From assembly GCA_963728445.1 (NCBI GenBank), contig CAVSJO010000003.1, positions 1 through 64,000 of the forward strand: a DNA stretch of 64,000 nt. The letters run 5' to 3'. The DNA comes from CAVSJO01 sp963728445 (GTDB taxonomy: Bacteria; Gemmatimonadota; Gemmatimonadetes; Longimicrobiales; RSA9). Under the pieces are notes generated by a model. The model was not told the origin of the DNA. It saw only the letters and a list, made by a program, of their open reading frames with translations, and made no database searches. This document shows, in pieces, positions 1 through 7,202 of this stretch (position 1 is its first letter; each line of letters starts with the position of its first letter). Both the position numbers and the translations under genes were made by a program.

Positions 1-31
1 ATCGAGCGGCGGCTGGTCGCGTAGCAGGCGG

Positions 32-1006
32 TCATCGCGCCCGGGCCTCGCCGAACGCGTCCCGCCCGGGCGCGCCGTCGACAGCCATCGCGACGGCCGT
101 GCGCACCTGCTCCGGCCCCACGACCTCCGCCTCCGGGCCGTACGCCAGCACCTGCCTCACCAGCCATCGCGGGTCCGCCACGCGGTACCGCGCCACCACG
201 CTGCCGTCGGCGCCCTGCTCCGATTCCCCCCGCTCCACCACCCACGGCGCCACCCGCGCCGAGAACCGCACCGTCACCTCCACCTCGTCGTCGGCCCGGA
301 AGACCCGCCGCCCGTCGAGGTAGTCGCCCACGTCAAAATCCCCCGGCGCCGAAAACCCCTCCCCACACACCGAAGCCTCCAGCACCCGATCCACCCGGAA
401 TACCCTGACCGCGTCCCGCTCCGGCGACCACCCGATCACGTACCACCGCCCCTCCGCGTACACGACCGCGTACGGGTCCACGCGCCGGTCCTCGGGGGCG
501 TCCGCGCCCGGCTTCAAATACCGGATCGAGCACCGCCGCCGCCGGTGCGCCGCGTCCACGAGCAGCGCGCGCACGGCGTCGCCCGCGTCGGGGTCGCCGT
601 CCATGGCCACATGGTCCAGCGCGTCGGCGGGGACGGAGCGGGCGACCTGCTCGAGCAGGCGGCGCGCGCCCTCGGGCGGGGCGTCGTCCTCGGCCTCGGC
701 GGCGAGCAGCCGCAGCCCCAGGTCCAGCGCGGCGGCCTCGCCCGCGGCCAGGCGCGTGGGGCGACGGAAGCCGCCCGTCGTCCACGCGCGCACGCCGAAT
801 GTATCGATCCCGAGCTGGATGTCCGTGCCGCTGCCGGCGGGGTGGTAGTACTCGCGCTCGAGCAGCTCGGAGAGGTCCTTCTCGAGCTGCTCGCGCGTCG
901 TGGCGAGGCGCTCGGCGAGCTCCGCATAGGAGACGCCTTCGTCCCGCGCGGCGAGGGGCAGGATCTGGAGGATGCGCTCGAAGCGGTCCAGGGCCGTCTC
1001 AGCCAT
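32..1006 (-). CDS. WYL-domain transcriptional regulator (second of a tandem pair)
   Basis: Cytoplasmic DNA-binding regulator of the HTH plus WYL type, 324 residues. The N-terminal 70 residues form a winged helix (LAERLATTREQLEKDLSEL), and the C-terminal part carries the WYL-type ligand-sensing fold with the variant RWYVIGW. The start is the ATG at 1006: the open frame continues upstream, but that part is out-of-frame translation of the preceding gene. The ATG lies inside the last codons of the upstream WYL gene (8-nt overlap), so translation is probably coupled. Tandem WYL proteins of this length resemble PafB/PafC, which act as a heteromeric DNA-damage activator in mycobacteria; whether this pair does the same is inference. 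Confidence 0.85.
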   Translation of the reverse strand: MAETALDRFERILQILPLAARDEGVSYAELAERLATTREQLEKDLSELLEREYYHPAGSGTDIQLGIDTFGVRAWTTGGFRRPTRLAAGEAAALDLGLRLLAAEAEDDAPPEGARRLLEQVARSVPADALDHVAMDGDPDAGDAVRALLVDAAHRRRRCSIRYLKPGADAPEDRRVDPYAVVYAEGRWYVIGWSPERDAVRVFRVDRVLEASVCGEGFSAPGDFDVGDYLDGRRVFRADDEVEVTVRFSARVAPWVVERGESEQGADGSVVARYRVADPRWLVRQVLAYGPEAEVVGPEQVRTAVAMAVDGAPGRDAFGEARAR

Positions 1007-2100
1007 AGACCTCCAGCGTCCGGCGAGCCAGCTCGATGGACGCCTCTCGCATGTCCGGCGGCCCGACGACGGCGGCGTCGCCCGCGAAGCTTTGAACCCA
1101 GCGGAGGAACGGGTCCGCGTTGCGCACCTGGAAGCGACGCACGGTCGCGCCGCCCGGCAGGCTCTCGACCGCCTCGCCCTTGCGGTTGCGCTCGGCCCAC
1201 AGGGCCAGGGGGAAGTCGAAGCGGACGTCGGAGGCGACGGGCGCGTCGTCGCCCAGCTCCCACGCCTCGCGCCGCGCGTACGCGCCGACGTCGAAGTCCT
1301 CGGGGATCTCGTAGTCCCCGTCGGACCTGGAGACGTCCGGATCCTCCATGCGGCTGACCCGGAACACCCGCAAAGCGTCACGGAGTCTGTCGAGCCCGAT
1401 CAGGTACCACTGCCCGTGCTGGTACAGCAGCCCGTACGGCGCGACGTCCCGGTCCGTCGCCTCGCCCCGCGCGATGCCGTGGTAGCGGAAGCGCACGCGC
1501 GCGCGGCGTCGCAGCGCGTCGAACAGCGCGGCGACGCGCATCGCGCACCTCCTCCGCGCCCGGCGGCTCGACGAAGTGGACGGGGCTGCCGGGCCCGGCG
1601 TCGAGGTCGAACGTCAGCTTGCTCAGCGCCGTCCGGGCCTCGCGCATGAAGGGCGACGCCGGCAGGTCCGCGACCCGGCGCAGCGCGCGGATCGCGAGCG
1701 ACGCGTCCTCCGGCGCGATGTCGAGCGAGGCCGCGGACGCGCCCCGGGGCGACGTCGCCCCCTCCCGCTGCGACGGCCCCTCGCCCTGCTCCCCGACCAG
1801 GCGCAGGTACGGCAGGTAGAAGTCGCGCTCGCGCAGCACGTAGCCCTGCGCCTGCTCGGCGCCCTGCTCGATGGAGTATTCGACCGTCTCGAGGGGGATG
1901 CCGGCGGCGCGCAGCTCGTCCTTGTCCCGCTCGAACATGCGACGGACCGTCGCGCGGGCCTTGTCGTCATCCGTGCGCCACTTCTCCCGGTACGCCGGCA
2001 CGCCGTCCATGACGTCCTCGACGGACACGGGGAAGCGCCGCATCACCAGGAAGGCGATGAGGTCGAGCCAGCGCTGGGTCTTCGAGATCCTATCGGCCAC
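999..2100 (-). CDS. WYL-domain transcriptional regulator, split by a frame break (first of a tandem pair)
   Basis: The N-terminal half (2100 to about 1545) starts MADRISKTQRWLDLIAFLV and holds the winged helix and linker. The WYL half (1541 to 999) contains QWYLIGLD and sits in the frame reached by dropping one base. Joined, they give one PafB/C-like protein of about 366 residues. Either an indel lies near 1541-1550 in a GCGC-rich stretch, or the second half is translated separately: an ATG at 1541 follows a good GGAGGAGG Shine-Dalgarno sequence. I favour an indel because neither half alone makes a normal WYL regulator. The gene end overlaps the next WYL gene by 8 nt. Confidence 0.75.
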
Positions 2101-2390
2101 GGGCGTGCGTACGGGTACGGTTCCGGAACTTCGTGAAGCGACGCGGCCGGGGAGCCGCGGTGTACTGCTGCGTCCTTCCGCCCACTGGCCGCCGGGGATG
2201 ACGGAATGGGCCGGACGAATGGCAGTATGGGACGGGACTACGGATTTGGCAACAGGCGTTTATTACGGACATGGATGTCGACGGTGGCGGAAGTCGGTCC
2301 GGGTGAACGGTCATCGGGCAAGATACGGGGGCGGTGTGACAGGCGGTCCCTGCAATGCGGCTGGGTGGACGGTTCCCGGGGTCGTCGCCG
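2101..2390. other. Intergenic spacer upstream of the WYL genes
   Basis: About 290 bases between the end of the AbiEii-like gene and the start of the WYL operon, which must contain the WYL promoter. No convincing gene, hairpin or repeat is visible. Open frames here lack ribosome sites and a protein-like composition. Confidence 0.5.
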
Positions 2391-3209
2391 CTACGCGGGT
2401 CCCGTCGTGGGCTCCGGCCACGATTCGCCGTGGAGGCGCCTGAGGGAGGCCCGGATGGACGCCTGGGTGGTCGAGGGATCCTCGATGGCGAAACCGGAGC
2501 CTTCGATCACCTGCAGCGCCACCTCCGCCAGGAACCGATCGTCCCGGATGACCTCCCGCAGTCGGCGGCCGGATCGCTCGGATACCGCGGGCGAGCTTCG
2601 CAGGAGCGCGGGGAGCTCGGCCCGGATCTGCCCGGCGAGCGCGCGTCGCCGGATCAGCTCGTGGACGTAGACGATGTCTTTGGCGCCCTTCCCTCTCATC
2701 TGCCTGGTGGCTGAAGACAGGATCTTTCCGATCAGATAGGCCCCGATGGTGGGAATGCGGATAACGACGGGCCTGTCGAGCGGCATTCCGACCTGCGGCC
2801 CCAGGATGTACTGGCGCGAGTGGCTCCGGAGAAAATCCTGGTCGGGGTAGCCCTGTACGTGGAGTTCGGGCTGGCCTTCGATCCGGACTGTGCGTCGGGG
2901 ATCCGGTGCCTCCGTCAGGATGTCGAGATCGATCGTGCCTTTACGGATCCGCACGAGACCACTCTCGTCCCCCATCGGCTCACGGTCGAATCCTGCCTCC
3001 CGGACAAGTTCCAGAAGTGTCGGTCGCGAGTCGGACTGCAGCGACCGTGGAATCGCGATGTCGATGTCGTGGGTTCGGACCGTCCGCCCGCCCGAGCCTT
3101 CAAGTTCGAGCACGTACAGCGAGTGGACCCATCCCCCGATGAAGACGACGTCCTCCAGGTACGGCTCCAGCGTCTGAACGAGTCGTGCGAAGACGTCGGC
3201 CCCCTCCAT
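2391..3209 (-). CDS. AbiEii-like nucleotidyltransferase, toxin of a type IV toxin-antitoxin pair
   Basis: A 272-residue protein with the hallmarks of the DNA polymerase-beta-like nucleotidyltransferase fold: an early GGWVHSLYV glycine motif, the metal-binding pair in THDIDIAIP near residue 48, and a third acidic strand in GTIDLDIL. The C-terminal half is helical (KDIVYVHELIRRR), as in AbiEii/MNT-type toxins. AbiEii enzymes transfer nucleotides to RNA targets and stop growth, for example during phage infection. The ATG directly follows the TAG of the antitoxin-like gene with no gap, so the two form one operon. Assignment rests on the motifs plus the partner gene; the substrate is unknown. Confidence 0.72.
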   Translation of the reverse strand: MEGADVFARLVQTLEPYLEDVVFIGGWVHSLYVLELEGSGGRTVRTHDIDIAIPRSLQSDSRPTLLELVREAGFDREPMGDESGLVRIRKGTIDLDILTEAPDPRRTVRIEGQPELHVQGYPDQDFLRSHSRQYILGPQVGMPLDRPVVIRIPTIGAYLIGKILSSATRQMRGKGAKDIVYVHELIRRRALAGQIRAELPALLRSSPAVSERSGRRLREVIRDDRFLAEVALQVIEGSGFAIEDPSTTQASIRASLRRLHGESWPEPTTGPA

Positions 3210-4274
3210 CTACAGCCCGATCACCTGCTTCAGACGTGCGACGTCGGCGGAGGAGAGGCCGATCTCCTCCGCAAGCACCCGCCGAAGCAGGACGTCCGCC
3301 GCCTCCGGGCCGCGCACAGGAAAGTGCACGAGGTCAAGAAAGAGCTGAACGGGAGAGACGACCGGCACCCCTGACACGGAGCGCGCACCATAGAAGACGG
3401 CTTCTCCGTCGCGCGGGACCGCGATGCCGAGATTCCCGCCCCGCTCCACCGGTTCGGCGAAGAGCTTCTCCGAGACGACCTCCCTCACCGACGCGTCGAG
3501 CTCCGCAACGAAAAGGTAGACGTTCTCGTGAACGACGTGGGGAGCCATGAGATCGCTGCCACTCAGCAGGGTGTGCGCGTATCGGATTCCGGCGGCTGAA
3601 AAGGACCGCTCGACCTCGGTGGTGAGCTCGTGCTTCGAGTAGTCCGCCACGAACGACCAGACCTCGTTCTCGTTCCAGGCGTACTCGGCGCTCCAGGCCG
3701 CGAGCAGCCCGGCAGGGTCGCTCAGGCGGTATCCGTCGCCCTCCTTGGCCGCGTAACCAAGCTCCTCCAGGGCACTCAGCACTTCTGAAGCATAGCCCTG
3801 GGAAATGCTGGATTCCCTCTTCAGCTCCCGAACGCCCCAGGACTCCTTTGCATGCGCAAGCATGACGCGCGGGACGAGGCTGGCCTTTCTCGCGAACGGG
3901 TTCCGGCTCACCGGCTTCCGCTTGCGAGGAACGCGGATCGGGCGCTCGATGTCGACAATGAGCGCCTCGTCACGGATCCAGACCCTGCCCTGCGCGTCCA
4001 GGTGGTTGATGCCTCGATTTCTCATCTCCGCGCGCTGCTCCCCGGAAAGGCGAATCGAGAAGATCAGAGGAATCCGCCCTCGAGCGCGGACCTCCTCCTG
4101 CCAGCTGCCAACGTCATCGGCATCGGGCGCCGCCACCCTGCGCACCACAAACATTTGTTTACGGCCCGCGACGTCGGCCGGGTACGACTCGTCGTCGGCA
4201 CCGTCCGGCTCGGGCCCCTCGACCCGGATGCCAAGTTGCTTCGAGAGAATTGATCGGACGTCTGGCCCCGCCAT
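3210..4274 (-). CDS. AbiEi-like antitoxin/autorepressor of a type IV toxin-antitoxin pair
   Basis: A 354-residue protein. The middle (about 140-200) has a winged helix (WGVRELKRESSISQGYASEV), and the C-terminal region (GIAVPRDGEAVFYG, then SPVQLFLDLVHFPVRG) matches the AbiEi antitoxin C-terminal pattern. AbiEi proteins neutralise the nucleotidyltransferase toxin and repress their own operon by binding inverted repeats. I choose the ATG at 4274 because a GAGG sequence lies nine bases upstream; the earlier GTG at 4283 touches that sequence and has no spacing. Inverted TTCAC/GTGAA elements begin at 4289, overlapping the ribosome-site region, as expected for an autoregulator. Confidence 0.72.
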   Translation of the reverse strand: MAGPDVRSILSKQLGIRVEGPEPDGADDESYPADVAGRKQMFVVRRVAAPDADDVGSWQEEVRARGRIPLIFSIRLSGEQRAEMRNRGINHLDAQGRVWIRDEALIVDIERPIRVPRKRKPVSRNPFARKASLVPRVMLAHAKESWGVRELKRESSISQGYASEVLSALEELGYAAKEGDGYRLSDPAGLLAAWSAEYAWNENEVWSFVADYSKHELTTEVERSFSAAGIRYAHTLLSGSDLMAPHVVHENVYLFVAELDASVREVVSEKLFAEPVERGGNLGIAVPRDGEAVFYGARSVSGVPVVSPVQLFLDLVHFPVRGPEAADVLLRRVLAEEIGLSSADVARLKQVIGL

Positions 4275-4288
4275 GCCGTGCACCCTCG

Positions 4289-4341
4289 TTCACTTTTTCC
4301 GTGGTGTTCACTGATTTGTGAAACCCACGATAAGAGTGAAC
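4289..4341. promoter_or_regulatory. Probable AbiEi operator: TTCAC/GTGAA inverted repeats
   Basis: TTCAC at 4289-4293, the palindrome TTCAC-N6-GTGAA at 4307-4322, and GTGAAC at 4336-4341 lie just upstream of the antitoxin-like gene. Known AbiEi antitoxins bind inverted repeats in their own promoter. Twelve bases of this palindrome (CTGATTTGTGAA, 4311-4322) recur exactly in inverted orientation at 4472-4483. Confidence 0.55.
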
Positions 4342-4788
4342 GGCTTGCGGCACAAGTGGGAGATGGGCTGCTGCGCGTCCCCCCCTCGCGGGGGCAGGGG
4401 AAGTCCGCGCTGCCGAACCCGCGGCCGCACCCGTCAGCCGGATCCCGCAGGCGTTCGCTCGAGCGGCGGCGTTCACAAATCAGCGAACGGGTTGCAATGG
4501 GTGAACGCCAAGAACAGGTTTACCTGTAAACTCGTCCCAGGCTGTTCCTCCATCGCTTGCCGGTTTTTTAGCCCTAAAAAACTAAAGTGGGGCGATCGTA
4601 CAGGGCCGGGGCCGGAGTACCCGGCTCGAAAGATTGGGCGCCTGGAGGATCCCCCGAGACAGGTTGCATTGCAACCACACAAAATGCTATATACCTATGC
4701 TGCGTCATCTGGGCGGCCATGGAATGGGAATATGGCGGGTCCTGCTGACAGGTACGCTAGCACGCGTCAAACCGCGCCACCGCCAGGA
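4342..4788. other. Palindrome-rich spacer between the AbiE-like operon and the HEPN-like gene
   Basis: No gene is visible. The spacer is visibly more AT-rich than its surroundings and carries a TTCACAAATCAG element at 4472-4483, GTGAAC at 4501-4506, GTTTAC-CT-GTAAAC at 4518-4531, GTTTTTTAG-CC-CTAAAAAAC at 4563-4582 (perfect 9-bp arms) and GGTTGCA-T-TGCAACC at 4662-4676. It probably holds operators and a terminator for the converging HEPN-like transcript. Confidence 0.55.
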
Positions 4789-6018
4789 CTAGCCCACGCC
4801 TGGCCCCGCCCGCTTCGCCCGCGCGATGCGCACCAGCAGACCCTCGCAGCCGATCCCCAGCACCTGTGCCCGGATCCGCTCCGCCCGCTCACGGTCCACC
4901 GCCTGCGAGTGCGCGGCGGGGTTGCGCAGCTCGCGGATGCCTTCGAGCTCCAGCGGCGCGCGGCTCCGGAGCCAGCCGGCGTCGGCGTGGCTGAAGGCGC
5001 CGCCGATGGCGCGGCCGACGTCGTCGTTCTGAAGCAGGCGGAGGATCGTCCCCAGCGATTGGTGCGGCACCCACGCGCCCAGGTTCAGACGATGTCCCTC
5101 GACCGTCACCTCGCGGTCCTTGAGCATCCCCGACTTCAGCCGCTCCCGAAGGCGCGGGAAGATCAGCGCGTTCAGCTCCGTCTCGACAGCCTTCGCGTAC
5201 TCGACGGCGGGGCCGGAGAAGTCGAAGGCGACGTCGTCGCGCCGCCCCCGGAACACGGCCTCGGCGCTCGCGACGAACGTCCGGGTCGCCGGCTCGAGGG
5301 CTTCCCAGACGTCGCGGCCGAACAGGTTGTCCGGCAGCTCCCGGGCGAGGCGCTCGGTGTCGGTGCGGAGCTCGGCGTCGCGCTCGGCCCAGAGGCGGCC
5401 GCTGGTCATGAGGTCGCGGTCGGCGAACCAGCGGGCGCCGTCGCCCCGCGTCACGATGAGCGGCAGCTCCACCATGCCGCCGTAGAGCGAGACGGGGTGG
5501 TCGTGGTAGCGCGTGTTGCGCAGGCGACGCAGCTCGTGGATGACGCCCGGCGTATCGTCCGCCACGAGGCGCCGCACGTCCCACAGCCGGAACCAGAAGT
5601 CGGCCTGCTTGCCGCGGTAGTACGGCGGCGCGTGGTCGGACTCGGGGGCGCGGCCCTCGCCGGGCTCGACCGCGCGGCCCTCGCCGGCCGCGCCGTCGTC
5701 CCCCTCCTCGAGCACCGGCTCCGCCGTAACCTCGCCCAGGTGCCCGACATACAGCGACCGGTAGTCCGTCAGGTACAGGTGCGTCTCCTCGCCCGCCTCG
5801 ATCTGCTCCTCGATGGCCGCGATCTCCTTCGCGTGCGGCAGCTCCCCTTCCCTGCGCGGTGAGCGGAGCTTGGCCCACCAGACGTAGACGTCGTCTTCGG
5901 TGGCGTCGTCCGCCGGGTCCCGGTAGCGCTCGGCCCAGCGCAGCAGCACACGCAGGTGCGCGTCGAGGGGGTCGTCCGCGTAGGCGGGGTTCCAGAGGGT
6001 GAGGAGGTGACGTTTCAA
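4789..6018 (-). CDS. HEPN-like protein of unknown function, possible defence ribonuclease
   Basis: A 409-residue soluble protein that I cannot place in a named family. The C-terminal third contains RNPAAH at 365-370, matching the R-x4-H signature of HEPN RNases, preceded by helices of HEPN type (EYAKAVETELNALIF). The N-terminal region (HLLTLWNPAY) and the DFWFRLWDVRRL segment look conserved. HEPN proteins often cleave RNA in toxin-antitoxin and abortive-infection systems; the AbiE-like pair next door fits that role. The likely start is a TTG at 6018, immediately after a GGCTGA hexamer array and without a visible Shine-Dalgarno sequence, so array changes could alter its expression. Confidence 0.55.
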   Translation of the reverse strand: MKRHLLTLWNPAYADDPLDAHLRVLLRWAERYRDPADDATEDDVYVWWAKLRSPRREGELPHAKEIAAIEEQIEAGEETHLYLTDYRSLYVGHLGEVTAEPVLEEGDDGAAGEGRAVEPGEGRAPESDHAPPYYRGKQADFWFRLWDVRRLVADDTPGVIHELRRLRNTRYHDHPVSLYGGMVELPLIVTRGDGARWFADRDLMTSGRLWAERDAELRTDTERLARELPDNLFGRDVWEALEPATRTFVASAEAVFRGRRDDVAFDFSGPAVEYAKAVETELNALIFPRLRERLKSGMLKDREVTVEGHRLNLGAWVPHQSLGTILRLLQNDDVGRAIGGAFSHADAGWLRSRAPLELEGIRELRNPAAHSQAVDRERAERIRAQVLGIGCEGLLVRIARAKRAGPGVG

Positions 6019-6019
6019 A

Positions 6020-6060
6020 GGCTGAGGCTGAGGCTGAGGCTGAGGCTTAGGCTGAGGCTT
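6020..6060. repeat. GGCTGA hexanucleotide array
   Basis: About seven tandem six-base units (GGCTGA with GGCTTA/GGCTTG variants) abut the proposed start codon of the HEPN-like gene. The same unit family occurs at 8169-8211 and 21311-21380. Confidence 0.85.
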
Positions 6061-6084
6061 GGTCTGATGTCCAGATTACTGCGC

Positions 6085-6310
6085 CTAGTCGCGCTTGGCG
6101 ATGAAGACGTTTGCGCGATGGAATTCCAGGAACGGGAGGTGATCGGCCGCGATCCGGCGCAGTCGCGCGTGCATGTCGATGCCGAGGCGATCGGCGGGCA
6201 GGCTTTCGATAGCGGGCGACGGCTCGATTCGTCCTCTGTCGTCGAAGGTGATGTACCCGCGGTCGAACAGGTTCGGGACGCGCGTATAGGCGTCCGAGCT
6301 CCAGGAGCCG
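6085..6310 (-). pseudogene. Remnant of an HNH-type restriction endonuclease C-terminus
   Basis: The frame ending at 6085 encodes NLFDRGYITFDDRGRI and, near the end, LPFLEFHRANVF. This order (an LFDRG strand after the HNH motif, then a short helix ending in xWH/FHxxxVF) is typical of the C-terminal tail of HNH_2-type restriction endonucleases. The Cys/His nuclease core and all upstream sequence are missing or out of frame, so this is a 3' relic of about 70 codons. It lies beside the hexamer array and the HEPN-like gene. Assignment is from memory of the family pattern. Confidence 0.4.
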
Positions 6311-6443
6311 GATGTCGAATGCCTCCGGCGCCTGACCCGTGCATGAAGGCGATCTCGATGTCCGATGTCGCCATCAGCGCGGTCCTGGCGGGTGATCGAA
6401 AAGTGGAATCCGGCCCACGTCCGCGACGCGAAATGCGGATTGA

Positions 6444-6526
6444 GCTCGCTCAGCGATCGAAATCCGGTTCGCGCGCACGTTGCGAAGCATCCATTGTCAG
6501 ATTCGGCTCGCTCAGCGATCGAAATC
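6444..6526. repeat. 21-bp direct repeat pair
   Basis: The same 21 bases (starting GCTCGCTCAGCG, ending GATCGAAATC) occur at 6444-6464 and 6506-6526, 62 bases apart, in non-coding sequence next to the HNH remnant. Confidence 0.8.
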
Positions 6527-6662
6527 TCGAAAGCCGCCGGGACGCAATCGACGGAATTCAATTATGTATCGGTCCCCGACGGCGCTCGCCTCAGCCCGCG
6601 CTCCAGTCCGGGCTCAGAGCTTCGCCTCGCCCTGGCCCGTTTCGCCGACCTTCCCTGTGCGT

Positions 6663-6699
6663 GTGCGGATGTGCCTGCGCCTGTGCGCAGGTCCCGCAC
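6663..6699. terminator. Hairpin downstream of the vWA operon
   Basis: Nested inverted repeat: outer arms GTGCGG/CCGCAC and inner arms CCTGCGC/GCGCAGG around a CTGT loop. It lies about 100 bases after the last gene of the vWA operon and has no U-tract, so the terminator role is a guess. Two copies of an 18-mer starting CACCGGCCTC (6730-6747, 6754-6771) sit between it and the gene. Confidence 0.35.
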
Positions 6700-6797
6700 C
6701 CGAACCGCCGCACCAGGACCCGCCTACCCCACCGGCCTCGGCACCCGCCTCGCCACCGGCCTCGGCACCCGTGAAGCCCGTGCACCTGCGCCCCCCT

Positions 6798-6977
6798 TTA
6801 CCCGTCCTCCTCCCCCAGCTCGTCCTCCTCCCCCATCTCGTCCTCCTCCCCGTCCCGCCGTTCCTCCTCCTCCAGCAGCATCCACTCGAGGGGGTGCAGC
6901 TCCCCGTCCGTCATGTCCTCGTAGAGGTCCTGGAAGTCCACGTCTCCGTCGCCGTCGATGTCGTCCGTGTCGAACAT
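6798..6977 (-). CDS. 59-residue acidic protein with an EF-hand/dockerin-like calcium loop
   Basis: An ATG at 6977 is preceded by a strong GGAGGT ribosome site five bases away and opens a 59-codon frame ending in TAA. Residues 5-18 read DDIDGDGDVDFQDL, with acidic residues spaced as in a 12-residue EF-hand or dockerin calcium loop. The C-terminal half is almost entirely Glu/Asp with Gly. No signal peptide or membrane segment is seen. It starts 18 bases after the stop of the 68-residue gene and closes the vWA operon, so a calcium-linked partner role for the vWA protein is plausible but unproven. Confidence 0.65.
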   Translation of the reverse strand: MFDTDDIDGDGDVDFQDLYEDMTDGELHPLEWMLLEEEERRDGEEDEMGEEDELGEEDG

Positions 6978-6995
6978 GCCGACCTCCGTGGTGCG

Positions 6996-7202
6996 TCAGT
7001 ACTCCGTACGTCCGCCGCCGCCGAAGTCGATGCGGCTGCGGACCGGCTTCCCCGTCGCCCGCTGGACCTCGGCGAGGTCGCGCTCGCTGGGCTGCTCGAT
7101 TTCGTCGCGGCCGAAGCTGCCGAAGTGCCGGACGGCCCGCCATCGACCGTCCGGCTCCCGCACCTCGATCCAGACCTCGAAGCGATCCTGTCTACCGGTC
7201 AC
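6996..7202 (-). CDS. 68-residue hypothetical protein coupled to the vWA gene
   Basis: The GTG start overlaps the TGA stop of the vWA gene by four bases (GTGA), a strong sign of translational coupling. The protein (FEVWIEVREPDGRWRAVRHF near the start, ending GGGGRTEY) has a beta-strand-rich, polar composition with no membrane segment. I do not recognise a family. Its size, overlap and codon use support a real gene. Confidence 0.6.
   Translation of the reverse strand: MTGRQDRFEVWIEVREPDGRWRAVRHFGSFGRDEIEQPSERDLAEVQRATGKPVRSRIDFGGGGRTEY

Noticed and set aside
4318..5862. 514-codon + strand frame across the spacer and the HEPN-like gene
   Set aside because: It reads the complement of a real minus-strand gene and has no domain or ribosome site; its first 150 codons run through palindromes and non-coding sequence.
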